DNA from: Corynebacterium guangdongense
Lineage (GTDB): Bacteria; Actinomycetota; Actinomycetes; Mycobacteriales; Mycobacteriaceae
Assembly (NCBI RefSeq): GCF_030408915.1
Contig: NZ_CP047654.1
Location: forward strand, 2,170,001 to 2,234,000
Direction of reading: 5' to 3'
DNA length: 64,000 bases
Part shown: positions 1 to 9,218 of the stretch, one piece after another
Layout: every line of letters starts with the position of its first letter
Numbering within the stretch: the stretch's first letter is position 1
Translations under genes and position numbers: made by a program
Notes under the pieces: model-generated
What the model saw: the letters and a program-made list of their open reading frames with translations, nothing else
What the model was told of the DNA's origin: nothing
Databases searched by the model: none

Positions 1-1455
1 CTCGTCCACGGTCGCCACGACAACGGTCTGCAGGTCCGTCGCCACCGGAGCCGCGGGCCCGTCGACGCTCACCAGCCCCAGCCCCGCCCCGAGGAGCAGC
101 AGCAGCCCCCACCGCCGGGCGAGGATCGCCGCGATGAGCCAGCCGTAGACCAGCAGCACCGCCGCCGGGTGCGCGCTCACGGTGGCCAGCGGCAACCCGG
201 CGCAGAACTCCGCGACCTGGTGGATCCACCAGGTCATCGGCGAAATCAGGTGCACCGCCAGGCCGCCCGCCGGTCCCGGCAGCAGGCACAGGGCGGTGGC
301 GATCAGGCCCAGGATCGTGATCGGCGCGGTGAGCGGGGCGACCAGCACGTTCGCCAGCACCGACACCGTGGAGACCTCCCCGGCCATGAGCGCGATGATA
401 GGCATGGTCACGACGTCGGCGGCGATCGCCACCGCCACCGCCCGCGCGAGGATGGCCGGCATCGGGGTGCGGCCCAGCGGCCCGGCCAGTACGGGGCTGA
501 GCACGACGATGCCGGCGGTGGCCGCCGCCGAGAGCGCGAAGCCGTAGGAGACCGCCAGGTCGGAGTCGACGAGAAGGAGCACGATCACCGACAGCGCCAG
601 CGCGTGGACGGGTTCCATCCGGGAGGAGTTCACCACCGCCGCCAGTCCCACCAGGCCGGTCACGGCGGCGCGCAGGACGCTGGGTTCGGTCCCCACCAGC
701 AGCACGAATCCCACCAACGCCAGCGAGGCGGCGGCCGCCTGCTCCCGCGGCCCCAGGGCCAGCGCCCGGCACAGCAGGACCGCGGTGGTCGTGATCAGCG
801 CGACGTTCGCCCCGGAGACCGCGCTGAGGTGGCTCAGGCCCGTGGCCACGTAGAGCTGCTCCGCGGCGGCGGACTGCAGCGTCGTGTCGCCGAGCACCAT
901 GCCCGGGATGAGGCCGGCGTGCTCGCCGTCCAGCTCCCCGCGCACCGCGGCGCGCAGCCGTTCCCGGATGACGGCCGTGACCGCGCGGTAGCCCTCCGGC
1001 GGGCCGACCCCGGCGAGCGTGCCCTCCGCGACGACCGCCCCGACCCCGGGGCGGTCGCTGTCGGAGAGGGCGACGTCCACGGTCACCACCGCACCGGCGG
1101 CCACCGCCGGGTCCTCATCCAGAAACACCGGCAGCTCCCCCGGGTAGCCGGGCACCGCGAGGTTGAGCAGCCAGGCTCCGGTCACCGTCTGGGCGGGCTC
1201 CCCCACCACCCGGCCGGAGACCGCCCCGCCCAGGTCGGCCGCCGACGCCCGGGCCACGCGCACGGCCGCGACGAACACCGCCACCGCGGAGGCCCCGCCC
1301 GCCAGCGCGGCCTGGCCGGGTTGGCGCAGCAGCAGGCAGGTGGCCACCACCGCCAGCAGCACGACGCCGGTCAGCGGCAGCCGCCCGGTCACCAGGTACA
1401 CGGCCACGCCCGCCCACACCGTCAGCGCCGCCGGGACCAGCCGCAGCTCACTCAC
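1..1455 (-). CDS. comEC: ComEC/Rec2 DNA-uptake channel protein, 3' part outside the window
   Basis: Polytopic inner-membrane protein of the competence family that is thought to pass single-stranded DNA through the membrane. About 485 codons are open from a GTG at 1455 to the window edge, so the gene is incomplete. Several hydrophobic segments alternate with short loops. The competence-domain signature is seen around residues 200-240, including LIPGMVLGDT and LSHLSAVSGANVALI. The visible part stops just after the membrane region, where family members continue into a metallo-beta-lactamase-like domain. The GTG lies 4 bases after the comEA stop, so the two genes are very likely co-transcribed. 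The Shine-Dalgarno sequence is weak, which fits translational coupling. Natural competence is not established for most corynebacteria, so the role is inferred from the family. Confidence 0.93.
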   Translation of the reverse strand, partial: MSELRLVPAALTVWAGVAVYLVTGRLPLTGVVLLAVVATCLLLRQPGQAALAGGASAVAVFVAAVRVARASAADLGGAVSGRVVGEPAQTVTGAWLLNLAVPGYPGELPVFLDEDPAVAAGAVVTVDVALSDSDRPGVGAVVAEGTLAGVGPPEGYRAVTAVIRERLRAAVRGELDGEHAGLIPGMVLGDTTLQSAAAEQLYVATGLSHLSAVSGANVALITTTAVLLCRALALGPREQAAAASLALVGFVLLVGTEPSVLRAAVTGLVGLAAVVNSSRMEPVHALALSVIVLLLVDSDLAVSYGFALSAAATAGIVVLSPVLAGPLGRTPMPAILARAVAVAIAADVVTMPIIALMAGEVSTVSVLANVLVAPLTAPITILGLIATALCLLPGPAGGLAVHLISPMTWWIHQVAEFCAGLPLATVSAHPAAVLLVYGWLIAAILARRWGLLLLLGAGLGLVSVDGPAAPVATDLQTVVVATVDE

Positions 1456-1459
1456 TGGA

Positions 1460-2092
1460 TCAGAGGGTGATCTCGGCGCTGATCTTCTCGAACTTCGCCG
1501 GGCCGATCCCCTTGACGTCGAGCAGCTGCTCCGGGGCGGTGAAGCCGCCGATCTGCTCCCGGTGCGCGATGATCGCCGCCGCGGTGGCCTCACCGACCCC
1601 CGGCAGCTCCATCAGCGAGGCGGCGTCGGCGGAGTTCAGCGACACCTGGGCGGGGTGTCCCCCGGCAGGGGCCGGCGCGTCGCCCACGGCGGGAACGAGG
1701 ATCTGCTGGCCGTCGACAAGCAGCTGGGCCTGGTTGAGCGCGGGAAGGTCCGCCTCCGGCAACGGCTGCGCCCGGGTGAGGGCGTCGGCGACACGGGCGC
1801 CCGCGGGCAGGGTGACCAGCCCCGGTTCCGCCACCGCCCCGACCACCGAGACGACCATCTCGGCGGCCGGCTCCTCGGCGGTGACCGCGACCGGGGCCGA
1901 CCCAGTGAACGTCTCGGAGGGCCGACTGCTGAGGAACACCCACGCCGCGACGGCGAGGACGATGATGAAGGCCACGGCCAGCGCCTGTCGGACGGGGACG
2001 TGGACGCGCACCTGGTCGGGATAGTCGACCCGGAGGCTGTCCTCCTGGCCGGTCGGTCGGGTCAGGTCCTGGAGTCTGTCGATGATCGCCAT
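1460..2092 (-). CDS. comEA: ComEA-type helix-hairpin-helix DNA-binding protein
   Basis: Membrane-anchored DNA receptor of the competence family, 210 residues. A single transmembrane segment at about residues 33-55 is followed by an extracytoplasmic SLBB-like domain (VVSVVGAVAEPGLV, near residue 90). A C-terminal pair of helix-hairpin-helix motifs (LMELPGVGEATAAAII and LLDVKGIGPAKFEKI) would bind the DNA backbone. The start is an ATG at 2092. comEC follows 4 bases downstream, and degV lies upstream on the same strand after an 88-base gap. The same order comEA-comEC after degV is known from mycobacteria and corynebacteria. Confidence 0.94.
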   Translation of the reverse strand: MAIIDRLQDLTRPTGQEDSLRVDYPDQVRVHVPVRQALAVAFIIVLAVAAWVFLSSRPSETFTGSAPVAVTAEEPAAEMVVSVVGAVAEPGLVTLPAGARVADALTRAQPLPEADLPALNQAQLLVDGQQILVPAVGDAPAPAGGHPAQVSLNSADAASLMELPGVGEATAAAIIAHREQIGGFTAPEQLLDVKGIGPAKFEKISAEITL

Positions 2093-2180
2093 GGCCGAGA
2101 CGCTACGGGCGCCGGCACGTGAGCGGGGGCAGGGTCAAAAACCCTGTGGATACACGCCCGAAAAAACACGACCCTGTGGA

Positions 2181-3020
2181 CTACTCCGCCGGGAGGGTGG
2201 ACGGCTGTTCGTCGGAGGCGGTATCCTGCTCGGCCGTGTAGACGGCCGAGACGCCGATCGCGCCGGCCCCGGTGTGGATGGCCAGGGCACCGGTCAGGGG
2301 CAGGACCATGAAGGAGGAACCGGCGGGGAGGATCTCCTCGAGCAGGTCACGCAGCTGGCGGGCGGCGAGCTCGGCGTCGTTGTGCTGGATGGCGACGAAC
2401 GCGGGCTCACCCTTGGTGCGCTCCAGGACGAGCTCGACGAGCTTGGCGAAGGCCTTGGTCTGGGTACGGGTCTTGCCGGCGAGTTCGAGCCGGCCCTCCC
2501 GGATCTCCATGATCGGCTTGATCGCCAGCAGCGCCGCCGACATGATCGCGGTGCCGGTGGAGATGCGGCCGGACCTGCGCATCTCGTCGATGCGGTGGAG
2601 GTAGACCCAGGTGGCGGAATTGCGCAGCGTCTCCTCGGCCTTCGCCTGACACTCGTCGAGGGAGGCGCCGGACAGCGCGAGGCTGGCCGCGGCCATGGCG
2701 GCGGCGCCGACGGCCATGCCGACGCTGGCGGTGTCGATGACGCGAACCTTGTCGTCGAAGACGCCGGAGGCGGTGACCGCGGCGCTGTAGGTCGATGAGA
2801 GCTGACTCGACAGGTGCAGCGCCACCACGCCGTCGTCGCCGCCGCGTTCGAGCTGCCGGGCGTAGGCGGCGGCCAGCTCGAGGGAGCCCAGACCCGAGGT
2901 CGACGCTTCCTCCCTGCCGTCCCGGTCGAGGACGTGCAGGTCGAGAACGGTGATGCCGAGTTCCTCGACGACGTCGGCGGGGAGCCCGGAGGAGGAGTCG
3001 GTGACGATGCGCACGGCCAT
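2181..3020 (-). CDS. DegV family fatty-acid-binding protein
   Basis: DegV/EDD-fold protein of 279 residues. Family members bind a fatty acid, and in Gram-positive bacteria they act with a fatty-acid kinase (FakB role). The N-terminus VRIVTDSSSGLP is the family signature, with the TDSS loop that contacts the ligand carboxylate. HLSSQLSSTY near residue 85 is the second conserved loop. No FakA kinase gene is in the window, so the FakB role is only inferred. It lies 3 bases downstream of the phosphatase gene at 3024-3680, which suggests one transcript. Confidence 0.92.
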   Translation of the reverse strand: MAVRIVTDSSSGLPADVVEELGITVLDLHVLDRDGREEASTSGLGSLELAAAYARQLERGGDDGVVALHLSSQLSSTYSAAVTASGVFDDKVRVIDTASVGMAVGAAAMAAASLALSGASLDECQAKAEETLRNSATWVYLHRIDEMRRSGRISTGTAIMSAALLAIKPIMEIREGRLELAGKTRTQTKAFAKLVELVLERTKGEPAFVAIQHNDAELAARQLRDLLEEILPAGSSFMVLPLTGALAIHTGAGAIGVSAVYTAEQDTASDEQPSTLPAE

Positions 3021-3023
3021 CGG

Positions 3024-3680
3024 CTACACCTCCCCGAAAACGTTCCAGCCGCGGAAGTACCACTGGGCGTCACCGCGGGTGACGTCCGGGTTTTCCACGC
3101 CGAAACGGGGACGGCCCACGAGAACGGAGGCGGCGGTGTTCTTCAGGCCGGTCAGCAGCGGGTACTGCTCCGTCCGGAAGCCGAGCAGGTTGCTGGTCAG
3201 GGCGGAGATGGCCCCGCCGTGAGCGACGATGACCACCCAGGTGCCGGGCCAGTCGCTGTGCCCGGCGAGCAGCTCGTCGATGACCGGGCGCGCGCGGGCG
3301 GCGACGTCGAGGCGGGACTCCCCCTCCGGCGGGGCCCAACCGGGGCTGTTGCGCCAGGTGGCGCGCTTTCCCGGGAACTCGACGTCGACCTCGTCATGGG
3401 TGCGTCCCTGCCAGAGGCCGAGGTGGGTCTCGCGGAGCCGGGGATCGATCTCGACGTCCATGTCCAGGCGCGCGCCGATGAGCTTCGCGGTGTCGGCGGC
3501 GCGTCGGAGGTCGGAGGAGATGACGCGGCTGATCGGCAGGTGGCCGAGCTTGTGGGCGGCCGCGACCGCCTGCTCCATGCCCCGCTCGGAGAGCTCGGTG
3601 TCGAGCTGTCCCTGCATGCGTCGGGTGGCGTTGTAGGTCGTCTCGCCGTGACGCAGCATGATCAGGCCGCGGTCCTTCAT
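3024..3680 (-). CDS. gpgP: Histidine phosphatase family protein, probable glucosyl-3-phosphoglycerate phosphatase
   Basis: Phosphoglycerate-mutase-fold phosphatase of 218 residues. The catalytic RHGET motif (LRHGETTYNATRRMQGQ) is at the N-terminus, and the second active-site histidine is in VIVAHGGAIS. The name is inferred from synteny: in M. tuberculosis the gene between rsfS and degV (Rv2419c) encodes GpgP, which makes glucosylglycerate for polymethylated polysaccharide synthesis. Corynebacteria may use it on another phosphate ester. The ATG at 3680 has a strong GGAGGA ribosome binding site. It sits downstream of rsfS. Confidence 0.82.
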   Translation of the reverse strand: MKDRGLIMLRHGETTYNATRRMQGQLDTELSERGMEQAVAAAHKLGHLPISRVISSDLRRAADTAKLIGARLDMDVEIDPRLRETHLGLWQGRTHDEVDVEFPGKRATWRNSPGWAPPEGESRLDVAARARPVIDELLAGHSDWPGTWVVIVAHGGAISALTSNLLGFRTEQYPLLTGLKNTAASVLVGRPRFGVENPDVTRGDAQWYFRGWNVFGEV

Positions 3681-3706
3681 CGTGTCGTCCTCCTTTGACC
3701 TAGGTG

Positions 3707-4201
3707 TTAACGGAGGCTGTACAAGTCGCCGTCGTCTTCATCTTCCTCGACGGGCCCCTCGCTGGCCAGCGGAATCTCGTCGATGTCGGAGACCTCGCGG
3801 ATGTTGACCTCGTCGCCGTAGTCACCGGGGCGCTCGAAGGCGGGGACGCCCTCGACCTCGATGAGTTCGCAGTCGCGGTAGAGGCGGTCCAGGCCGTAGA
3901 ACTCGCGCTCCGGGGCACGCTGGACGTGGACGACGAAGTGACCGTAGTCCAGCAGCACCCAACGGTTCTCGCGGTTGCCTTCGCGGCGCAGCGGTTCGGC
4001 GCCGGCGGCGGTCAGCTCGTCCTCGACCTCCTCGACGATGGCTCGGACCATGCGCTCGCTGGCGCCGGTGACCACGACGAAGATCTCGGAAATGGCCATG
4101 ATGTCGGCGACGTCGTACACGGCGATGTCGGTGGCCTTCTTCTCGTCGGCCGCGCGGGCGGCGATCGAGGCGAGGCGGCGGGATTCAGCAGAAGCAGTCA
4201 A
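3707..4201 (-). CDS. rsfS: Ribosome silencing factor RsfS (Iojap/YbeB family)
   Basis: RsfS binds ribosomal protein L14 and blocks joining of the 50S and 30S subunits when nutrients are short. The core domain spans roughly residues 5-115, with the conserved segments ADIMAISEIFVVVTG and WVLLDYGHFVVHV. The C-terminal 45 residues are an acidic tail that many shorter RsfS proteins lack. The start is read as TTG at 4199-4201, preceded by GAGGAAG about 11 bases upstream. No in-frame ATG or GTG lies close enough to keep the N-terminal helix. The nadD-rsfS-phosphatase order is conserved in actinobacteria. Confidence 0.93.
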   Translation of the reverse strand: MTASAESRRLASIAARAADEKKATDIAVYDVADIMAISEIFVVVTGASERMVRAIVEEVEDELTAAGAEPLRREGNRENRWVLLDYGHFVVHVQRAPEREFYGLDRLYRDCELIEVEGVPAFERPGDYGDEVNIREVSDIDEIPLASEGPVEEDEDDGDLYSLR

Positions 4202-4306
4202 GGGGTCGAATTCTTCCTCACGGTATGAGCGGTGGTGTGGGGGGACGGGATCACCCGGGACCCCGTCAGATTACCTGCCAGTCTCCCACGAAGTGGCGGG
4301 AAAGCG

Positions 4307-4924
4307 CTATTCGACCCCGCGGGAAATTCGGGGGCGGGCGTAGAGGTCATTCTTCGCGATGTACTGCACCACCCCGTCGGGCACGAGATACCAGACGGGC
4401 TCACCGCGCGAGGCCCGGTCGCGGCAGTCGGTGGAGCTGATCGCCATCGCGGGCACGTCGATGAGCGTCACGGAGTCCAGGCGGTCCTGCGGCAGCATCT
4501 GCTCGCTCAGTTCGTAGCCCGGGCGGGTGACCCCGACGAAGTGAGCCAGCTCGAGCGTCTCCTCCCAGTTGTGCCAGGTCATGATCGAGGACATGACGTC
4601 GGCGCCGGTGATGAAGAAGAGCTCCGCGTCCGGGTACAGGGTCTTGACGTCGCGCAGCGTGTCGATCGTGTACGTCGGCCCCGGGCGGTCGATGTCGACG
4701 CGGCTGACGCTGAAGCGCGGGTTCGACGCCGTCGCGATGACCGTCATCAGGTAGCGGTCCTCCGACTTGGTCACGTGTTTGCCGGCCTTCTGCCAGGGGT
4801 GGCCGGTGGGGACGAACAGCACCTTGTCCAGGTTGAAGCGGTAGGCCACCTCACTGGCGGCCACCAGGTGCCCGTTGTGGACCGGGTCGAACGTGCCGCC
4901 CATGACACCGATGCGCTTAGTCAT
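4307..4924 (-). CDS. nadD: Nicotinate-nucleotide adenylyltransferase
   Basis: NadD joins nicotinate mononucleotide and ATP to make nicotinic acid adenine dinucleotide in NAD synthesis. It has 205 residues, the normal length. The nucleotidyltransferase signature [12 protein letters not shown] is at residues 10-21 and includes the HxGH motif. The C-terminal ISSTDCRDR corresponds to the conserved ISSTxIR motif. The ATG at 4924 opens the reading frame. The rsfS gene follows after 105 bases that contain no gene. Confidence 0.95.
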   Translation of the reverse strand: MTKRIGVMGGTFDPVHNGHLVAASEVAYRFNLDKVLFVPTGHPWQKAGKHVTKSEDRYLMTVIATASNPRFSVSRVDIDRPGPTYTIDTLRDVKTLYPDAELFFITGADVMSSIMTWHNWEETLELAHFVGVTRPGYELSEQMLPQDRLDSVTLIDVPAMAISSTDCRDRASRGEPVWYLVPDGVVQYIAKNDLYARPRISRGVE

Positions 4925-4996
4925 GGGTCATCACTATACGTTCAGGCTGGGCGCGCCGACGAACACCGGCCCGCCCGCCGACGTCCCTCCCGCCCC

Positions 4997-5944
4997 TCAG
5001 GCGCTTCCGGCGATCCAGCCGGCGAAGGTGTCGGCGACGAGAGCGTCGGTCTCGGCGTAGGCCGGGTCGTCGAAGTAGCGGATGTGGGTCATTTCGCCGG
5101 CGGGTCTGATGATCACTCTGTCGACGGACTCCGCAGAGATGTCGCAGATAAGGTCGCCGTGCAGGCAGTAGTTGACCCGGGGGGTGTCCCAGGCGGTCTG
5201 GCGCCAGGTCCTCGGCACCGCCTTGAGCATCCCTCCGGCGGTGACCGGGTTGCCGATGATGGAGGGGTCGCCGGCCGCCAGCAGCGGGTTGCCGAGGTAG
5301 ACCACGCCGCGCAGGCGTCCCTGGGAGGCCAGGCGCGCTTCCTGGGCGTTGAGCACCACCGCGCCCTGCGAGTAGCCGATGAGGATGTAGTCCGGTCGGC
5401 ACCCGGTGGCCTCCTCCCAGCCGGTGACGTATCCACCGGCCATGGTGACCCCGGTGCGCACGCTCTCGAGGAAGGAGCGGGCCGCACCGTTAACCAGCTC
5501 CGGCAGCGGCCTCTCCCCGAGGACCTGGTTGACCCGGGTGAGCACCACGTCCAGCGGGAGGTTCTCCTCGTCGATGCCGATGGAGGGAATCGACAGCGTC
5601 GCCGGGTACACCGTGTCGTCGAGGGCGATGACGGGCACGTCGTGCAGCAGCGACTGCCCGGTCCGCGCCAGGTGCCGCTGCTCAGCGAGGTCGAGGAACA
5701 GGCTGATGTTCTTCGCCTCATAGCCGTTGGAGACCCACGGCGATCCCTCCGCGTAGCGACGGGGCTGAATGTCCTCGTTTTGCTCGCTGCCGCGGGCGGC
5801 GATGACCGCTACCTCCGGGCAGGCGCCGGCGGTCTCCTGGGCCACGGCGGCGGCCACGGGGGCGAGCACGGGGGCGAGCACAGCGGCCATGACCAGGGAA
5901 ACCGTCAGCGTCACCTGGCCAAGGAGACGGCGAAGCAGGGGCAT
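4997..5944 (-). CDS. Secreted cutinase family serine esterase
   Basis: Alpha/beta-hydrolase of the cutinase / Culp family, 315 residues, expected to hydrolyse esters outside the membrane. An N-terminal signal peptide is visible (two arginines, then a hydrophobic stretch, then AVAQETAG, with cleavage likely near residue 36-38). The serine nucleophile is in GYSQGAVV, and the Asp/His pair is in CLHGDLICD and THIRYF. Cysteines near the domain ends probably form disulfides. ATG 5944 has a GGAGG site. It lies between proA and nadD but does not overlap either. The real substrate (cutin-like polyester, lipid or mycolate ester) cannot be told from sequence. Confidence 0.9.
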   Translation of the reverse strand: MPLLRRLLGQVTLTVSLVMAAVLAPVLAPVAAAVAQETAGACPEVAVIAARGSEQNEDIQPRRYAEGSPWVSNGYEAKNISLFLDLAEQRHLARTGQSLLHDVPVIALDDTVYPATLSIPSIGIDEENLPLDVVLTRVNQVLGERPLPELVNGAARSFLESVRTGVTMAGGYVTGWEEATGCRPDYILIGYSQGAVVLNAQEARLASQGRLRGVVYLGNPLLAAGDPSIIGNPVTAGGMLKAVPRTWRQTAWDTPRVNYCLHGDLICDISAESVDRVIIRPAGEMTHIRYFDDPAYAETDALVADTFAGWIAGSA

Positions 5945-6045
5945 GGGCGCGACCTCCGGAGATCCTCAGGAACCAGAAACCTGAGATTAAGATTAATGCA
6001 CCCGCCCCGGCCGCGCACCCCCCTGAACCGGAGGTCGGGGCGAAT

Positions 6046-7341
6046 CTAGGGGCGGGTCTGCCCGGTCCCCTCCAGGATCCACTTGGTGCTGGTGAGCTCC
6101 GGCAGGGCCATCGGGCCGCGGGCGTGGAGCTTCTGGGTGGAGATGCCGATCTCCGCACCCATGCCGTACATCTCACCGTCGGTGAAGGCGGTGGACGCGT
6201 TGATCATGACGGCGGCGGCGTCGACCTCGTCGCCGAACTTCTTCGCGGTGTAGGCGTTGAGCGTGGCGATTCCCTCGGTGTGGCCGGTGGTCCACCTCGC
6301 GATGTGGGCGATGGCCTCGTCGACGCCGTCGACCACCTTGGCGGCGATGTCGAAGGAGAGGTACTCCTCGCCCCAGTCGACATCGTCGGCCTGGACGACG
6401 TCGGCGGCGCCGAAAGCCTCAAGCTCCTCGACGTCGCCGTGGACGGTGACCCCGGCGTCCTGCAGCGCGGTGATGATGCGCAGCTTGTCGGCGTCGGCGA
6501 GTGCGGCGTCGATCAGCACGACCTCGGTGGCGTTGCACACCGAGCAGCGGCGGGTCTTGCCGTTGAGCAGCATGTCGATGGCGAAGTCCAGCTCGGCGTC
6601 GCGGTCGATGTAGAAGTGGCAGTTGCCGGTGCCGGTCTCGATGGCCGGGACGGTGGCGCCGAGCACGACGGCTTCGATGAGGTTCTTGCCGCCGCGGGGG
6701 ATGACGACGTCGACCAGGCCGCGGGCGGTGATGAGGTCCTGGACCGAGTCGTGGGTCTCGCACGGCAGCAGCTGGACGATCTCGGCCGGCAGGTCGTTGC
6801 CCACCGCGACGCGCTGGAGGATCTCGACGAGCTTGGCGTTGGTGGTGCGCGCGGACTTCGAGCCGCGCAGCAGCGCCACGTTGCCGGACTTCAGGGCGAG
6901 GCCGAAGGCGTCGACGGTGACGTTGGGGCGGGCCTCGTAGACCATGCCCATGACACCGAGCGGGACGCGGACCTGCTTCATGGCGATGCCGTTGGCCATG
7001 TTGCCGCCGCGCAGCACCTCCCCGACCGGGTCGGTCAGGCCCGCGACCTGGCGCAGGCCGCCGGCGATGCCCTCGATGCGGCCGGCGTCGAGGGAGAGGC
7101 GGTCAATGAGGGACTCGGCCATGCCGCGCTCCCGGCCGGCGTCGATGTCGCCCTGATTGGCGGCGAGGATCTCCTCGGTCGCGTCGATCAGCGCGTCGGC
7201 GGCGGCGTGCAGAATCTCGTTCTTGCGCGGGGTCGGCAGGGTGGCGAGGATCGGGGCGACCTTCTTGGCGGCGCGTGCTTTGCTCAGCACGTCGTCGCGC
7301 TCTGTCTGGCGTTCGGGGGAGAGATTCGTCTGCTCAGTCAT
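6046..7341 (-). CDS. proA: Gamma-glutamyl phosphate reductase
   Basis: ProA reduces gamma-glutamyl phosphate to glutamate semialdehyde with NADPH, the second step of proline synthesis. It is an aldehyde-dehydrogenase-fold protein of 431 residues. The catalytic cysteine is in [13 protein letters not shown], and [13 protein letters not shown] and [13 protein letters not shown] are typical ProA segments. The ATG at 7341 is chosen; an in-frame GTG two codons upstream (7347) is an alternative. It follows the two hydroxyacid dehydrogenase genes and, beyond them, proB on the same strand. Confidence 0.96.
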   Translation of the reverse strand: MTEQTNLSPERQTERDDVLSKARAAKKVAPILATLPTPRKNEILHAAADALIDATEEILAANQGDIDAGRERGMAESLIDRLSLDAGRIEGIAGGLRQVAGLTDPVGEVLRGGNMANGIAMKQVRVPLGVMGMVYEARPNVTVDAFGLALKSGNVALLRGSKSARTTNAKLVEILQRVAVGNDLPAEIVQLLPCETHDSVQDLITARGLVDVVIPRGGKNLIEAVVLGATVPAIETGTGNCHFYIDRDAELDFAIDMLLNGKTRRCSVCNATEVVLIDAALADADKLRIITALQDAGVTVHGDVEELEAFGAADVVQADDVDWGEEYLSFDIAAKVVDGVDEAIAHIARWTTGHTEGIATLNAYTAKKFGDEVDAAAVMINASTAFTDGEMYGMGAEIGISTQKLHARGPMALPELTSTKWILEGTGQTRP

Positions 7342-7365
7342 GGGCACGAGTGTACATACTTCGCC

Positions 7366-8286
7366 CTAGTAGCCAGCCTCGATATCCACCTCGGTGGCCA
7401 TCCGCTCCCCCGCCGCGAACAGGTCGGCGTTGCGTGCGGCCAGCCCGCCGACGGTGGCGTGGACGTGGTGGATCGTGTTCGCGGTGTGCGGGGTGATCAC
7501 GACGTTGTCCATCCCCCACAGTGGATGACCGTCCGGCAGCGGCTCCGGGTCGGTGACGTCCAGGCCCGCCCCGTAGATGCGGCCCTGCCGCAGCGCGTCG
7601 ACAAGGGCGTCGGTGTCGACGAGCGGACCACGGCCGGCGTTGACGACGATCGCGTTGGGCTTCATCCTGTTCAGCGCCCGGGCGTCGACGAGCCGGTGGG
7701 TCTCCTCCGTCAGTGGGGCCAGCAGGATGAAGGCGTCGGCGCGGGACCAGACCTCCTCCGCCTGTGACATCGCCACCGTCTCCTCCGCCTCGGCGACGGT
7801 GGCGCCGCTGCGGTTGACGGCGATGGTGCGGCACCGGAAGGGCCGCAGCAGCTCAAGAAGGCGTCGCCCGATACCGCCGGCGCCGATCACGGCGACGGTG
7901 AACTCCTCGCTGAGGAACTGCGTGGTGGCCTGCACCTGGCCGGAGACCGACCAGGTGGCGGCCATCCCGACCCGCTTGTGCTGGTGGCCGACCGCCAGCA
8001 GCAGGGCCAGGCAGGATTCGGCGACCGTCTCGTCGTAGAGCCCCTTCGCGTTGGCCCAGCGGACCCCGGATCGTTCCAGGACCCCGGCACTGTGCAGGGC
8101 GTCGATGCCGGCCATCTGGGTCTGGACGAAGCGGACGTTTGCCGGCAGCGGCTCCGGGAAGTCCGCCGGGCCGCCGTGGAAGATGAGGAACTCGGCCTTC
8201 TCGAGCGAGTCGACGTAGCTGTGGCCGCCGGCCTCGACCGCCTCGACGATCCGCTCGACGCGCTCCGGGTGCAGGGTGAATCGCAT
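7366..8286 (-). CDS. D-isomer-specific 2-hydroxyacid dehydrogenase, downstream copy
   Basis: NAD(P)-dependent 2-hydroxyacid dehydrogenase, 306 residues. The Rossmann motif is VIGAGGIGRRLLELL. The catalytic Arg is in VNAGRGPLVD, the Glu in DVTDPEPLP and the His in VVITPHTAN. It corresponds in position to the C. glutamicum gene known as unkdh between proB and proA. Its ATG is directly next to the stop of the paralogous gene upstream (8287), so the two are co-translated or tightly coupled. The two proteins clearly resemble each other along their whole length, which indicates tandem duplication. The substrate is unknown. Confidence 0.9.
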   Translation of the reverse strand: MRFTLHPERVERIVEAVEAGGHSYVDSLEKAEFLIFHGGPADFPEPLPANVRFVQTQMAGIDALHSAGVLERSGVRWANAKGLYDETVAESCLALLLAVGHQHKRVGMAATWSVSGQVQATTQFLSEEFTVAVIGAGGIGRRLLELLRPFRCRTIAVNRSGATVAEAEETVAMSQAEEVWSRADAFILLAPLTEETHRLVDARALNRMKPNAIVVNAGRGPLVDTDALVDALRQGRIYGAGLDVTDPEPLPDGHPLWGMDNVVITPHTANTIHHVHATVGGLAARNADLFAAGERMATEVDIEAGY

Positions 8287-9198
8287 CTAGTACCCGGCCT
8301 CCACGTCGACCTCGGTGGGCATGCGCTCGCCGCGTTCGACGGCGGCGGCGTTGGCGATGATGGTCGGCGCGATCATGGCGCGGGCGACGGAGCCCAGCGC
8401 CGCGACGTGCGGGGTCAGGACGACGTTGTCCAGGTGCCACAGCGGATGCTCCTCCGGGAGCGGCTCCGGGTCGACGACCTCCAGGCCCGCGCCGCGGATC
8501 CTGCCGTTGCTCAGTGCGTCGACCAGGTCGTCAGTGACCACGAGCCCGCCACGGCCGACGTTGATGAGGTAGGCGGACTCCTTCATCCTGTCCAGCACCT
8601 CGGCGTTGACCATGCCCATGGTCTCGAAGGTCAGCGGGGTGACGAGCACGACGATGTCGGCCTCGGCCCAGACGTGGTCGGCCTCGGCCATCGCCACGGT
8701 CTCGTCGGCCCCCTCGACCGGGCGGCCCGACCGGTTGACGGCGGTGATGTGCGGGCCGAAGGGCTGGAGCATGGAGATGAGTTCCCGGCCGATGCCGCCG
8801 GCACCGAAGATCGCGACGCGCTTTTTGAGGAACAGCCAGTCCTGCCGGGAATCCATCTCCCGGCGGATGGAGAAGGAGGACGTCTCGAAGACGTACTTGT
8901 ACTGGTGCAGCGAGGCGAGCATCAGGGCCATCGCGTGCTCGGCGACCGGTTTGGCGAAGACGCCGGCCGCGTTGGCCCAGCGCGTGCCCGGCTTCATCAC
9001 CCCACTGCTGAGCAGCTGCTCCACGCCGGTGAACACCCACTGGACGAAGCGGACGTTCTCCGGCAGCGGGTCCGGCAGCGGGCCGCCGCTGTAGATGACG
9101 AAATCGGCGTCGTCGACGGAGTCAACGTATTCGTGGCCGGCGGCGGCCACCTCCTCAATGACGTTGTCCCAGGGCCTGGAAATCATGGTGAACTTCAT
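8287..9198 (-). CDS. D-isomer-specific 2-hydroxyacid dehydrogenase, upstream copy
   Basis: Paralogue of the next gene, 303 residues. The Rossmann motif is AIFGAGGIGRELISML. The catalytic Arg is in INVGRGGLVV, the Glu in VVDPEPLPEEHPLW and the His in VVLTPHVAAL. Both copies start with the same unusual layout (RFTLHPERVERIV versus KFTMISRPWDNVI, then AGHEYVDSVDDADFVIYSGGPLP), so they share a non-standard N-terminal catalytic domain. The active-site residues are intact in both, so both may be functional. It starts 20 bases after the proB stop. The ATG at 9198 is used; another Met lies at 9186. Confidence 0.9.
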   Translation of the reverse strand: MKFTMISRPWDNVIEEVAAAGHEYVDSVDDADFVIYSGGPLPDPLPENVRFVQWVFTGVEQLLSSGVMKPGTRWANAAGVFAKPVAEHAMALMLASLHQYKYVFETSSFSIRREMDSRQDWLFLKKRVAIFGAGGIGRELISMLQPFGPHITAVNRSGRPVEGADETVAMAEADHVWAEADIVVLVTPLTFETMGMVNAEVLDRMKESAYLINVGRGGLVVTDDLVDALSNGRIRGAGLEVVDPEPLPEEHPLWHLDNVVLTPHVAALGSVARAMIAPTIIANAAAVERGERMPTEVDVEAGY

Positions 9199-9218
9199 GG
9201 CCCCAGGTTAGCCCCACG

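Noticed and set aside
169..1470. Long plus-strand frame opposite comEC
   Set aside because: The product is rich in His, Arg, Gly and Asp, which is the usual antisense reading of a GC-rich membrane protein gene; the minus-strand ComEC frame has clear family motifs.
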